Assembly (NCBI RefSeq): GCF_009362785.1 | Contig: NZ_WHNQ01000017.1 | Coordinates: forward strand, 62,001 to 126,000 | Reading direction: 5' to 3' | Length of the DNA: 64,000 nt | Source: Paraburkholderia atlantica | GTDB lineage: Bacteria > Pseudomonadota > Gammaproteobacteria > Burkholderiales > Burkholderiaceae | Shown: one piece after another, positions 16,371 to 25,629 of the stretch | How the letters are laid out: the number at the start of each line of letters is the position of its first letter | Position numbering within the stretch: position 1 is the stretch's first letter | Notes under the pieces: generated by a model | Databases searched by the model: none | What the model was told of the DNA's origin: nothing | The model's input: the letters and a program-made list of their open reading frames with translations, nothing else | Made by a program: the position numbers and the translations under genes

Positions 16371-16484
16371 GTCGTCTCCTCGCGATGCGCGGCATCGACA
16401 TGATGGGCGCGCGTTCCGCGGACCATTGTAGTCGAAGCCGCGAACCTGCCCTGGGCGCCTCGCTCGCCTGGACGATCCGTTACC

Positions 16485-17126
16485 ATGTCGGACATCGCGC
16501 CGCGTACCGCGTGCTTCTTATCATCCACCGACGTTTCCGCCTTGCCCACCTATACCCTGCCCGCGCCGCTGAGCGCGGAACTCGAAATTCGCAAGAGCCG
16601 CTTCATCGCGTATGCGCTCCCGGTCGCCGATCGCGATGCCGCGATGGCCGAATTGCAGCGTCTGCGCGACGAGCATCCGGCCGCGACGCACGTGTGCTGG
16701 GCGTTGCTCGCGGGCGGCCAGTCCGGCATGTCCGACGATGGCGAACCGTCCGGCACCGCCGGTCGGCCGATTCTCGAAGTGCTGCGGCATCACGATCTGG
16801 ATGGCGTGCTCGCGGCCGTCGTGCGCTATTACGGCGGCGTGAAGCTCGGCGCGGGGGGTCTGGTGCGCGCATACACCGACGCGATCGCGTCCGCGCTGCT
16901 CGACGCGCCGCGCGTCGAGAGGATTGCCCAGGTTTCGCTAGGCGTCGAAGTCAGTTATGCCGACGAAGCCAAAGTCCGCCGATGGATGGACGCCGAAGGC
17001 TATGCGCTGGTGGACAGCGCCTACGGCATGCTGGTGAAGATGACGATGCGCGTGCCCGCCAATGCGCTCGACGCCGCCAGGGCAACGCTGACCGATATCA
17101 CGCAGGGAAAGGCGGGCTTTTTCTGA
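16485..17126 (+). CDS. yigZ: YigZ/IMPACT (UPF0029) family protein
   Basis: The 213-residue protein carries the UPF0029 core: ELEIRKSRFIAYALPV, HVCWALLAGG, DDGEPSGTAGRPIL and the signature YYGGVKLGAGGLVRAYTDA. A smaller C-terminal domain follows, as in E. coli YigZ. The family is related to IMPACT regulators of eIF2 kinase signalling and is thought to bind nucleic acid or translation factors in bacteria; its exact role is not established. The first 18 residues before TYTLPAP are not conserved, so a downstream start is possible. The gene is alone. Confidence 0.88.
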   Translation: MSDIAPRTACFLSSTDVSALPTYTLPAPLSAELEIRKSRFIAYALPVADRDAAMAELQRLRDEHPAATHVCWALLAGGQSGMSDDGEPSGTAGRPILEVLRHHDLDGVLAAVVRYYGGVKLGAGGLVRAYTDAIASALLDAPRVERIAQVSLGVEVSYADEAKVRRWMDAEGYALVDSAYGMLVKMTMRVPANALDAARATLTDITQGKAGFF

Positions 17127-17382
17127 GCGGCTGCCGGCGAACGCCCTTCGGGCGTAGCCCCGATGTCCATCGCTATCGCGGCCCGTTATGATGGCCGGGC
17201 TAGCCAGCCCATTTGCGAGGCTCGCTGCCCGGATCGGCAAGGAACGCCCGGAGCCCGTTTGAAGGTGCGACGGTCCGGTTCGCTGCTACCATGCTGTTCT
17301 TCACCGGGCTGACTCACTTAAAAGGGCAACTCTTCTGACTTCGACCGCCGCTTTCTCCCGCAGGGCTGCTGCGCGTTCGCCG

Positions 17383-17943
17383 TTGAGATCCGTCGTGCTC
17401 AAGGGCTGCGGCGCCGTGCTGCTGCCCACGCTGCTGTCCGCGTGCTCGTGGTCATGGTTCGGCCTGAACAGCAGCGCCAGCGCGACACACCCGAAGACCC
17501 ACGGCACCGGCTCGCTCAGTGTCGCCCCTGCAAGCGACTTCGCGTATCTGCCCGCCCGCGACGGTCATGTCTCGCCGAACCGCATCGAAAATACCGGGAT
17601 GACCGGGCTCGTGCTGAAGGACGACGTCAGCCTCGTGGTGCGCAACGGTGTCGCGAACAGCCTGCGGGTGGCCGGTTTCCGTATCGACGACAACAAACGC
17701 GTGCTCAGCGGCAGCATCGAAACCTTCACGGTGGACGATAAGCGCTCGCCAGCAATATGGACGCTGAAGATGCACTACGTGGTCATCGATGCGGCGACCC
17801 AGAAGGTCATGTACACGACCACGCGCACCGTGAAGCAGAAGTCGCCGAAATTCACCGGCAATACGATCGCGATCGAAGACACGGTCAAGCTCAGCGTCGA
17901 TACGTTGATCGGCGATCCTGGCTTTATCAAGGCGGTGAACTAA
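17383..17943 (+). CDS. Putative lipoprotein (186 aa)
   Basis: The product begins MRSVVLKGCGAVLLPTLLSAC, a type II signal peptide with lipobox LSAC and lipidated Cys21, so it should be membrane-anchored in the envelope. The mature part is a single soluble domain of unclear family, with a repeated β-rich look (VLSGSIETFTVDD, WTLKMHYVVIDAATQKVMY). It resembles YajG-type or other outer-membrane lipoproteins whose mature domain is β-structured. The start codon is TTG at 17383, with only a weak ribosome site, so the exact start is uncertain. It is followed by a LysE gene 108 bp downstream. Confidence 0.75.
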   Translation: MRSVVLKGCGAVLLPTLLSACSWSWFGLNSSASATHPKTHGTGSLSVAPASDFAYLPARDGHVSPNRIENTGMTGLVLKDDVSLVVRNGVANSLRVAGFRIDDNKRVLSGSIETFTVDDKRSPAIWTLKMHYVVIDAATQKVMYTTTRTVKQKSPKFTGNTIAIEDTVKLSVDTLIGDPGFIKAVN

Positions 17944-18051
17944 ACACGCGGCCGGCGGAGGCGCGGCGCGGTTTCGCTACAATCCCGGTAACGCATCGCG
18001 GGCGATCCTCCGCGCGATGCATCGTGATCTCCCGTTCGGAATGCAGCCGTC

Positions 18052-18672
18052 ATGTCCCTTACCGCCTGGCTATTCTTCTTGCCCGCCTGCTTTGCCATCA
18101 ATCTCGCACCCGGGCCCAATAACCTGCTTTCGATCAACGTCGCCGCGCGGCATGGCTTCATCAAGGCATTCGTCGGCGGCAGCGGCCGGCTGCTCGCCTT
18201 CGCGATGATGCTCGCGCTCGCCGCCACCGGTCTCGCCGTCGTGCTGCATGCGTCCGAGTGGGTCTTTCTGACGATCAAACTCGCAGGCGCCGCGTATCTG
18301 ATCTGGCTCGCGATCCAGTTATGGCGCAGCGACGCTCCCGCTATCGATACGTCGCAACCCCAGGAGGCCGCGCTCACTCGCATCGCACGGCAGGAGTTTT
18401 TCGTGGCGGCAGGCAATCCGAAGGCGATCCTGGTTTTTACCGCGTTTCTGCCGCAATTCGTCGACGTCGCGCAGCCGATACTGCCGCAATTCGCCGCGCT
18501 CGGCGCGAGCTTCCTGGTACTCGAATGGGTCGCGATTGCCTTGTACTCATGGGCCGGTATGTATCTCGGCAAGTGGCTGATGCGCGCGAAGATCCGCCGC
18601 TGGTTCAATCGCTGCTGCGGCGGCTTTCTCGCTGCGATCGGCGTGAGTTTTCTGCTGGTTCGGCGTGCCTGA
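18052..18672 (+). CDS. LysE/RhtB family exporter (second copy)
   Basis: The 206-residue membrane protein begins MSLTAWLFFLPACFAINLAPGPNNLLS, with the family NLAPGPNN motif in the first helix, followed by four to five further helices. It should export an amino acid or similar small metabolite. It differs clearly from the LysE protein at 15744-16370 and is not a recent duplicate. The gene is alone, between a lipoprotein gene and a ketopantoate-reductase-like gene. Confidence 0.88.
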   Translation: MSLTAWLFFLPACFAINLAPGPNNLLSINVAARHGFIKAFVGGSGRLLAFAMMLALAATGLAVVLHASEWVFLTIKLAGAAYLIWLAIQLWRSDAPAIDTSQPQEAALTRIARQEFFVAAGNPKAILVFTAFLPQFVDVAQPILPQFAALGASFLVLEWVAIALYSWAGMYLGKWLMRAKIRRWFNRCCGGFLAAIGVSFLLVRRA

Positions 18673-18828
18673 GGTGAGGCCTTTTCATAACGAATAGCTA
18701 ATACATCGGCGGAGAAACTTTAACTATCAGCTTTCGTCGCTCCACCTTATGCTCGAACCGTGACCGGCCGCGAAGTGGTGCAATGCGGCATTCGGCGAAC
18801 GGCTTTTTCATCGTCACGGAGCGACATC

Positions 18829-19806
18829 ATGAAGATATGCATCTTCGGAGCGGGAGCGATTGGCGGTTTATTGGGCGTGCAATTGGCGCGCGCCGGCGCG
18901 GACGTCAGCTTCATTGCGCGCGGCCCGCATCTGGCGGCCATGCGTGAACACGGCGCGCGCCTCATCATGGATGGCGAAACATTCAGCGCGCCGGTGCGCT
19001 GCACGTCCGACCCAAGCGAACTCGGCGTCCAGGACGTCGTCATCGTCACGCTGAAGGCGCATTCGCTGCCAGGCGTGGTCGACTCGATGCAGCCACTGCT
19101 CGGCAAGCACACGGCGATCGTTACCGGCGTCAACGGCATTCCATATTGGTACTTCTATCAGCATGGCGGACGCTTTGCCGGTACTCGCCTCGCGAGCGTC
19201 GACCCCGATGGTTCGCAATGGACCAAGCTCGGTCCCGAGCGCGCGATTGGCTGCGTACTCTACCCGGCGGCGGAAATCGTCGAACCGGGGGTGATCAAAC
19301 ACGTGTACGGCAAGAAGTTCCCGATCGGCGAACCGAGTGGCGAACGCACCCCGCGCATTCAGCAATTGCACGAGATCATGCAGGCAGCCGGCTTCGAAGC
19401 GCCGATTCGCGACAACATTCGCGACGAAATCTGGCTGAAACTCTGGGGCAATCTGTGCTTCAACCCGATTAGCGCATTGACGCATGCAACGCTCGATGTC
19501 CTGACGAGCGACCCGGGCACGCGCGCGGTTTCACGCACGATGATGCTGGAAGCGAAGCGAATCGCCGAGCAGTTCGGCGTGCACTTTCGTGTCGATGTAG
19601 AAAGGCGTATTGATGGCGCGGGCGCGGTTGGTGCGCACAAAACATCGACGCTCGTCGATCTGGAGAACCGGCGGCCGATGGAAATCGATCCTTTGTTGAC
19701 CGTCGTGCAGGAAATGGGCCGACTCGTTGCCGAACCGACACCCACCATCGACGTCGTGCTCGCACTGATCAAATTGCGCGAGAAGATGGCATTACAAGGT
19801 AATTGA
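18829..19806 (+). CDS. 2-dehydropantoate 2-reductase family enzyme (PanE/ApbA)
   Basis: The 325-residue protein starts MKICIFGAGAIGGLLGVQLA, a GxGxxG NAD(P)-binding Rossmann fold. Its C-terminal helical domain contains IWLKLWGNLCFNPISALT, where the catalytic Lys of ketopantoate reductases sits, and ends with LLTVVQEMGRL. The family reduces ketopantoate to pantoate, but many paralogs reduce other 2-oxo acids. It faces the aldehyde dehydrogenase gene and is next to transport genes rather than pan genes, so a catabolic role is as likely as pantothenate synthesis. GGAG lies six bases before the ATG. A strong terminator follows. Confidence 0.85.
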   Translation: MKICIFGAGAIGGLLGVQLARAGADVSFIARGPHLAAMREHGARLIMDGETFSAPVRCTSDPSELGVQDVVIVTLKAHSLPGVVDSMQPLLGKHTAIVTGVNGIPYWYFYQHGGRFAGTRLASVDPDGSQWTKLGPERAIGCVLYPAAEIVEPGVIKHVYGKKFPIGEPSGERTPRIQQLHEIMQAAGFEAPIRDNIRDEIWLKLWGNLCFNPISALTHATLDVLTSDPGTRAVSRTMMLEAKRIAEQFGVHFRVDVERRIDGAGAVGAHKTSTLVDLENRRPMEIDPLLTVVQEMGRLVAEPTPTIDVVLALIKLREKMALQGN

Positions 19807-19847
19807 CTAGCTACTCGTCAACTCCTTTTCGTTTTGCAACACGACCC

Positions 19848-19879
19848 AAGGATCGGATGCCATGCATCCGATCCTTTTT
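19848..19879 (+). terminator. Strong intrinsic terminator
   Basis: A perfect 13-bp stem (AAGGATCGGATGC / GCATCCGATCCTT) closes on a 3-base loop and is followed by TTTC. It lies between the convergent PanE-like and aldehyde dehydrogenase genes and suits rightward transcription. The long stem may also stop leftward reading. Confidence 0.88.
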
Positions 19880-19890
19880 CGCACTAGACG

Positions 19891-21345
19891 TTATTGATCG
19901 ATCGCCACCCACACCGCTTTTGGTTCAGTGAAATTCTCGATCGCGACATCGCCATGCTCGCGACCGAAGCCCGAATCGCCAGCACCACCCCACGGCAAAC
20001 GCACGTCCGTGTAGCCGTAGGTATTGATCCACACCGTGCCGGCCTTCAAGTCGCGCGCCACGCGATGCACGCGGCTAAGGTCAGCGCTCCACACGCCGGC
20101 CGCGAGACTATACGATGTGCCATTGGCGATTCGGATCGCGTCCGCTTCGTCGTTGAAACGGATCACGCTTGCTACCGGCCCGAAGATCTCCTCCTGCGAG
20201 ATGCGCATCTCGTGCTCGACATTCGCGAACACGGTCGGCTCGACGAAAAAGCCGCGATCGCCGACTCGCGCGCCGCCGGTCACGAGCGACGCGCCTTCCG
20301 AGCGACCCGTGTCCACGTAGCTCAATACGGTCTTCATCTGCGCGGCTGAAATCAGCGGTCCCATCGACGTTTCGCGCAGCGACGGATCGCCGACCTTGAT
20401 CGACTTTGCGCGCGTGGCCAGACGCTCGACCACTTCGTCATACACGTCACGATGCGCGAGTATCCGCGACCCGGCGGAGCACACTTGCCCCGTATTGAAG
20501 AACACGCCGGACGCCGCGGCGCGCACCGCATTGTCGAGATTCGCGTCGGCAAAGATCACGTTGGCCGACTTGCCGCCGAGCTCCAGCGTCACGCGTTTGA
20601 AGTTGCCCGCCGCGCCCTGCAGGATGCCGCGTCCGACCGAAGGCGAACCGGTGAACGTGACCTTGTCGATACCGGGATGCGACACCAGCGCGTCGCCCAC
20701 CACACTGCCCTTGCCGGTGACGATATTGAGCACGCCCGGCGGCACACCCGCTTCGAGCGCCAGCTCGCCGATGCGCAACGCGGTGAGCGGCGTGATCTCG
20801 GCAGGCTTGACGATCAGCGTGCAACCGCAAGCGAGCGCGGGCGCGATCTTCCACATGCCGATCATCAGCGGAAAATTCCACGGCACGATCGCAGCGACCA
20901 CGCCGACCGGCTCGCGCAGCGTATAGGTCAATGCATCGGGACGCGTCGGCACCACCTGGCCGTTGATCTTGTCGCACCAGCCTGCGTAGTATTCGACGGT
21001 ATCGATCGCGGCGGGCACGTCCTGACGCATCACCGCGGCAATCGGCTTGCCGCAGTCGAGACTTTCGAGCGCGGCGAGTTCTTCCATGTTCTCGCGCATC
21101 AGGCCCGCGAGACGTTGCAGGATGCGGCCGCGTTCGGCGGCCCGAATCGAATTCCATACTTTCAATGCGCTGCGCGCCGCGCGCACCGCGGCATCGACGT
21201 CGGCGGAGCTGCCTTGCGCGACCAGCGCGATCGGCTCCTCGGTCGCGGGATTGATATCGACGGAATATTCCCCGGTGCCTGGCGGCATGCGCTTGCCGTC
21301 GATCAACAGATCATGTTGCCTGAGGTCGGACTGGATATCCATCAT
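19891..21345 (-). CDS. NAD(P)-dependent aldehyde dehydrogenase
   Basis: The 484-residue protein has all the landmarks of the aldehyde dehydrogenase superfamily: VPWNFPLMIGMWK, FTGSPSVGRGI for cofactor binding, the general-base Glu in LELGGKSA, and the catalytic Cys in NTGQVCSAGSR. It should oxidise an aldehyde to the acid; the betaine/aromatic-type aldehyde group is the closest overall fit. AAGGAG lies just before a double ATG (21345/21342). It is the last gene of a leftward set with a LysR regulator and an OxlT-like transporter, which suggests a shared role in handling a small carboxylate or its aldehyde. Confidence 0.93.
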   Translation of the reverse strand: MMDIQSDLRQHDLLIDGKRMPPGTGEYSVDINPATEEPIALVAQGSSADVDAAVRAARSALKVWNSIRAAERGRILQRLAGLMRENMEELAALESLDCGKPIAAVMRQDVPAAIDTVEYYAGWCDKINGQVVPTRPDALTYTLREPVGVVAAIVPWNFPLMIGMWKIAPALACGCTLIVKPAEITPLTALRIGELALEAGVPPGVLNIVTGKGSVVGDALVSHPGIDKVTFTGSPSVGRGILQGAAGNFKRVTLELGGKSANVIFADANLDNAVRAAASGVFFNTGQVCSAGSRILAHRDVYDEVVERLATRAKSIKVGDPSLRETSMGPLISAAQMKTVLSYVDTGRSEGASLVTGGARVGDRGFFVEPTVFANVEHEMRISQEEIFGPVASVIRFNDEADAIRIANGTSYSLAAGVWSADLSRVHRVARDLKAGTVWINTYGYTDVRLPWGGAGDSGFGREHGDVAIENFTEPKAVWVAIDQ

Positions 21346-21438
21346 GAAGCTCCTTGAGTAGGACGTTATGTGGCTGACTGGCGGCGCATCGATCGAATGT
21401 CGCGCATCGCGCGAGCATTTCGGTCGGTCGGCCCCTAT

Positions 21439-22428
21439 CTAAGGTTCTGGCAACAGGCTTTGCCGCACGGACTGCCAGTTGAAGCTTTGCGTCGCGGCAG
21501 CGACTGCGGCAGGCATTTCGTCTGCGCTCCGCGAATGATCGGTCGTCGATGCGACGAACTGCGCCCACGCAGCAGCCGCATTGGGACGAAGCGAGCGATT
21601 TCTGCGGTGCACGAGTACCGTCGTCAATGTCGTTTCGGGGAGCAGCGGGCGACTCACCAACGAAGCGCCCGGCGAAGGCCAATGCGCATCGACAGGCAAT
21701 ACGCCGACACCCAATCCCAATTCGACCATGCGCGCTACCGCCGCAACGTGTCCGAGTTCCTGCATCGGCCGGCGCTTCAATTCGTTCGCGGCGAGTACCG
21801 GTTCGAGCGCGGCGCGCACGCCGGTATCGGCATTCAGCGTGATCAGCGGAGATTCGCGCAACGCGTGCCATCCGATGCTGTCGTGCTGGGCTAGCGGATG
21901 CACGGAGGGAAGCACCGCATGCAGTGGGGTAGTGAAAAGCACCTGAGCATGTAATAGCAGACTATCGACGGGTGCAGTCACACAGACCGCGCCGAAATCC
22001 ACCTCGCCCTGCTCGACACTGGCCAATACGCTGCATTGAGGCTGATCCTTGACCGACACGACCAGCTCGGGAAATACCGACGCGCACTGCGCCAAAGCCC
22101 CCGATACCCAGCCGGATGACAACACCGGATTACTCGCGAATAGCACGACGCCCGTGTGTCCGTCGTAAGCAGCGCGCTCTTCGAGCAGCGTCAGTTCGAT
22201 TTCATCGAGCAGCCGGCCGATTCTTCTCTCGAGACTCGCACCCGCATTCGTCAATTCGACCTGGCGTGTCGTGCGATCGAACAGCTTCAATTCGACCGCG
22301 TCTTCCAGTTCACGCACACACCGGCTGATGGCCGACTGCGTCAGATCGAACTCGCGTGCCGCGCGCGTGAAACTGCGCTCGCGCGCGACCGCGACGAATA
22401 CCTTGAGCTGCTGCAACGAAACATTCAT
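21439..22428 (-). CDS. LysR-type transcriptional regulator
   Basis: The 329-residue protein has an N-terminal winged helix-turn-helix typical of LysR (LQQLKVFVAVARERSFTRAA, LTQSAISRCVRELE) followed by a periplasmic-binding-like effector domain. It lies between and on the same strand as the OxlT-like transporter (30 bp upstream) and the aldehyde dehydrogenase (93 bp downstream), which is unusual for LysR genes that are normally divergent from their targets. It probably controls this set. The effector is unknown. Confidence 0.9.
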   Translation of the reverse strand: MNVSLQQLKVFVAVARERSFTRAAREFDLTQSAISRCVRELEDAVELKLFDRTTRQVELTNAGASLERRIGRLLDEIELTLLEERAAYDGHTGVVLFASNPVLSSGWVSGALAQCASVFPELVVSVKDQPQCSVLASVEQGEVDFGAVCVTAPVDSLLLHAQVLFTTPLHAVLPSVHPLAQHDSIGWHALRESPLITLNADTGVRAALEPVLAANELKRRPMQELGHVAAVARMVELGLGVGVLPVDAHWPSPGASLVSRPLLPETTLTTVLVHRRNRSLRPNAAAAWAQFVASTTDHSRSADEMPAAVAAATQSFNWQSVRQSLLPEP

Positions 22429-22458
22429 GGCGTCGGTTCCGGGCGCGCGACGCTCACG

Positions 22459-23808
22459 TTATTCGCCAGACTGTTCGGGCCAGTGACTCATTCTCGACGC
22501 ATTGCCATTGCCATGACCCGCGACGGCCAGCGCGCCCTGAGGTTCATCGTGCGATTCGATCCAACGCGTGCGCATCGGCTCGAGGATGAACTTCGCGGAA
22601 ATACCGGCTGCGATCGTGATGACGGCGGAAACGATGAAGACGAGGTTCCAGCCGCCCGTCGCCGCGAGCACCGATGCGATCGGCACCAGCAACGAGGCCG
22701 TACCCTTCGCGGTGTACAACGTGCCTGCATTGGCGGCCGCGTACTTGCTGCCGAACGTATCCGCGCAAGTCGCCGGGAAGATCGAGAAGATCTCGCCCCA
22801 GAACAGGAAGATCAGCGCGGCAAAGACCATGAAGGCATATGGATTGCTGCCGAACTGCATCATGCCGAGCAACGCGAGGCCCTCGCCGATGAAGATCACG
22901 AACATCGTGTTTTCACGGCCGATCTTGTCGGAGATGAAGCCGCATAGCGGACGCGTCAAACCGTTGAAGATATTGTCGATCGACAACGTAAGGGTCAGCA
23001 GCGGCAACGTCGCGCCGAAGACCGACATCGGAATGCGCGCCAGGCCCCAGTCTTTCGCGATCGGGCCGATCTGTGCGGTCGCCATCAAACCACCCGCTGC
23101 GACCGCGACGAACGACGCGTAGATCACCCAGAACACTGGCGTTTTGATCATCTGGCGCGACGTGAAATCGACTTTAGACACCGCGAAGCGGCTCTTGCGT
23201 ACTCCTGCCTGACGCAAGATCGGCCGCGTCAGGAGCATCGCGAGCAGCAGAATGCTGACGCCTTGCACGATGCCGAAGAACAGGAACGTCGCTTCATAGC
23301 CGCGGCTCGTAATCATGTTTGCAATCGGTATCACCGTCAGCGCCGCGCCCGCGCCAAAGCCCGCGGCCGTCAAACCCGCGGCTAGACCGCGCCGGTCGGG
23401 AAACCACTTCAGCGCATTGCCGACACATGTTCCGTACACACCGCCCGCGCCTATCCCGCCAATCACCGCGGCGAAATACAACATGCCGAGCGTCGTCGCA
23501 TACGAATTGAGAATCCAGGACAAACCCGCGCAGATCGCGCCGCCTGCCACCACCGGGCGTGGCCCGAATCGATCGACGAGCCAGCCCTCGAACGGCACGA
23601 GCCACGTCTCGGTCAGAATGAAGATCGAGAACGCGAGCTGGATCGACGCCTCGCTCCAGTGATGCCGCGCATGCATAGGAGCCACGAATAACGTCCACGC
23701 ATATTGCAGATTCGCCACCAGCGCCATGCAGATCATGCCGATGACGAGTTGCCACCATCGGTTACGCCAGGACATAGGGGTCGTCGATTGCTGGGTGATA
23801 TCGTTCAT
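22459..23808 (-). CDS. Oxalate/formate antiporter family MFS transporter (OxlT-like)
   Basis: The 449-residue protein has 12 predicted helices and the OFA-family look (NLQYAWTLFVAPM, KWFPDRRGLAAGLTAAGFGAG). The two charged residues that bind oxalate in Oxalobacter OxlT (Arg272 and Lys355) line up with Arg286 (FNGLTRPLCGF) and Lys368 (LYTAKGTAS), so oxalate or another small dicarboxylate is a credible substrate. The ATG at 23808 is preferred to a GTG at 23823 because GGAG lies about nine bases upstream of it. It is the first gene of a leftward group with LysR and aldehyde dehydrogenase genes. A LysR gene is divergent. Confidence 0.85.
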   Translation of the reverse strand: MNDITQQSTTPMSWRNRWWQLVIGMICMALVANLQYAWTLFVAPMHARHHWSEASIQLAFSIFILTETWLVPFEGWLVDRFGPRPVVAGGAICAGLSWILNSYATTLGMLYFAAVIGGIGAGGVYGTCVGNALKWFPDRRGLAAGLTAAGFGAGAALTVIPIANMITSRGYEATFLFFGIVQGVSILLLAMLLTRPILRQAGVRKSRFAVSKVDFTSRQMIKTPVFWVIYASFVAVAAGGLMATAQIGPIAKDWGLARIPMSVFGATLPLLTLTLSIDNIFNGLTRPLCGFISDKIGRENTMFVIFIGEGLALLGMMQFGSNPYAFMVFAALIFLFWGEIFSIFPATCADTFGSKYAAANAGTLYTAKGTASLLVPIASVLAATGGWNLVFIVSAVITIAAGISAKFILEPMRTRWIESHDEPQGALAVAGHGNGNASRMSHWPEQSGE

Positions 23809-24174
23809 GAGCCTTGTCTCCACTATTTATTTAGTGCAGCCGGCTTAGCGCCGTGCTGGATGCGTCCCGCCTTATCGTTATGGCCCGAGAACTTCGCTAT
23901 TCGGGAAAATTCGAATCGATCCTTTAATGCCTTTCCCCCGAACTCGTCTTTCGATGATAGTTCTTGCTTTATTCCGACCAGAACCACGCTTCAGCCGGTA
24001 AGCATTACAGCTTATTCCCCCGCTATTGCGTCCGCCACACCACATATCTATGCGTTAACCCGCGTATTACAGTGGCTATTCGGCTTGTTATAGGTTTCAT
24101 GCTAGGGTCATTGCTGAATTACTCATAATTAAAGTTTGTTATTATGTTGATTCACGTTTCCTTATACATCGACC
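23809..24174. other. Divergent promoter region, AT-rich
   Basis: This 366-bp gap lies between the OxlT-like (leftward) and CbbR-like LysR (rightward) genes. It is AT-richer than the genes, and near its right end (24125-24137) carries, on the minus strand, a copy of the AAACTTTAAYTAT sequence also found before two other genes. LysR regulators usually bind such divergent regions. No exact site could be assigned. Confidence 0.5.
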
Positions 24175-25122
24175 ATGACGATGCGCAATGCAACTCTGCG
24201 GCAACTGAAGGTCTTTGAAACGGTGGCGCGCCACCTGAGTTTTTCGCGCGCCGCGGAGGAATTGCATCTGACTCAGCCGGCCGTTTCCACTCAGGTCCGG
24301 CAACTCGAAGAGCATGCGGGGCTGCCTCTGTTCGAGCAACTTGGCAAAAAGATCTATCTGACGCCGGCCGGCACTGAAATGCTCCACTACAGCCGCGCGA
24401 TCATGCAGCAGTTCCATGAAGTCGACGAAGCGATGAGTCAGTTGAAGGGCGTCTCCGGCGGCAAGCTGAATGTCGCCGTGATCAGTGCCGGCGACTATTT
24501 CTTTCCGCGCCTTCTCGCCGAATTCACGCGTCGCTATTCGGGTGTGGATCTGAATCTGGCGGTGCACAACCGCGAAGAACTGCTGCATCAACTGGCGACC
24601 AATCAAACCGACCTCGCGGTCATGGTGCGTCCGCCGCACGAAACCGACGCGACCAATGAACCGTTCGCGCCGCATCCGTATGTGATCGTCGCGGCGCCCA
24701 CTCATCCGCTTGCGCACAAGCGCAATATCCGCTTCAGTCAGCTCGCGAACGAAGCGTTCATCGTGCGCGAACGTGGCTCGGATACATGGAATTCGATGGA
24801 AGAAGGGTTCGCCGGCCGTCTGTCGAATCTGAAGATCGCAATGGAGATCAAGAGCACCGAGACGATCAAGCAGGCGGTCATTGCCGGAATGGGCATCGCG
24901 TTTCTGTCTGCCCATACGATCAGCCTGGAATTGCAGTTGGGTCATCTGGTCGTGCTCGACGTCGAAAGCTTTCCGGTGATGCTCAACTGGTATGTCGTGC
25001 ATCGGAAAAACAAGCGTCTGCCGCCGGTGGCCGTCGCCTTCAAACGCTTCCTGATGGAGGAAGGCGCCAGTCTGATCGAAAAGATCACGCGCGTGAAGGA
25101 ACTGAGCGTGCATAAGCCTTAA
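24175..25122 (+). CDS. LysR-type regulator (CbbR/CysB-like branch)
   Basis: The 315-residue protein starts MTMRNATLRQLKVFETVARHLSFSRAA, and its recognition helix lies in LTQPAVSTQVRQLEE; the N-terminus is very close to that of CbbR-type regulators. The effector domain spans residues 95-300. It is divergent from the OxlT-like transporter gene, its probable target. There are no Calvin-cycle genes nearby, so the CbbR resemblance says only which LysR branch it belongs to. A second ATG at 24181 is an equally possible start. Confidence 0.9.
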   Translation: MTMRNATLRQLKVFETVARHLSFSRAAEELHLTQPAVSTQVRQLEEHAGLPLFEQLGKKIYLTPAGTEMLHYSRAIMQQFHEVDEAMSQLKGVSGGKLNVAVISAGDYFFPRLLAEFTRRYSGVDLNLAVHNREELLHQLATNQTDLAVMVRPPHETDATNEPFAPHPYVIVAAPTHPLAHKRNIRFSQLANEAFIVRERGSDTWNSMEEGFAGRLSNLKIAMEIKSTETIKQAVIAGMGIAFLSAHTISLELQLGHLVVLDVESFPVMLNWYVVHRKNKRLPPVAVAFKRFLMEEGASLIEKITRVKELSVHKP

Positions 25123-25218
25123 GCTATGGAAAGCCAATAAAACTTTAACTATTGCAAATCGATCGCGACTTCTATGCTGCAAGCGAGTTCTCTCACTTGC
25201 GAGCCGAGGAGGCCGATC

Positions 25219-25539
25219 ATGAACCACGCTCCGGTTGAATCCCGTATCAGTACACGCAACGCTCGCACAGCGGCGGCGGATCACGAAAACCATCCCGACG
25301 ATGCGCATCTGAGCGCCTACAATGCCGCGTTCAGCGATCTCGGGCTGCGGTTTCGCTGGGACCGCGCCACGCTCGACATGCTTAAAGAGTTCAATGGCGA
25401 GTTGGCGCGAATCACCGCTTATATCGAGCGCTATCACAGCCATCTGCATCGCGCGTACGATGCCGACTTTCTCGCGCAACTCATTCTGCACAGGAAGATG
25501 CAGTACTACAGCGAATTCGCCGCGGCCGTTGGTGAATAG
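25219..25539 (+). CDS. Hypothetical protein (106 aa)
   Basis: GAGGAGG lies six bases before the ATG, so translation is well supported. The product has a disordered N-terminus and a helical core (WDRATLDMLKEFNGELARITAYIERYH) ending EFAAAVGE, with no signal peptide or membrane helix. I cannot name a family. The sequence AAACTTTAACTAT occurs 67 bp upstream and again upstream of the PanE-like gene, which may mark a shared promoter type. It is transcribed away from the LysR gene and ends in a hairpin. Confidence 0.65.
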   Translation: MNHAPVESRISTRNARTAAADHENHPDDAHLSAYNAAFSDLGLRFRWDRATLDMLKEFNGELARITAYIERYHSHLHRAYDADFLAQLILHRKMQYYSEFAAAVGE

Positions 25540-25560
25540 AAGCATCGAACAAGACTCGGT

Positions 25561-25582
25561 CGGCGGGATCATCGTCCCGCCG
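25561..25582 (+). terminator. Terminator-like hairpin
   Basis: CGGCGGGA and TCCCGCCG form a perfect 8-bp stem around a 6-base loop, 21 bp after the small gene's stop. Only TCTTCGCT follows, so there is no strong T-run. It probably serves as the 3' end between two convergent genes. Confidence 0.5.
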
Positions 25583-25629
25583 TCTTCGCTATTTGCAATC
25601 AGGTTTATCAGGGGCGTCTGCATCGTCGA

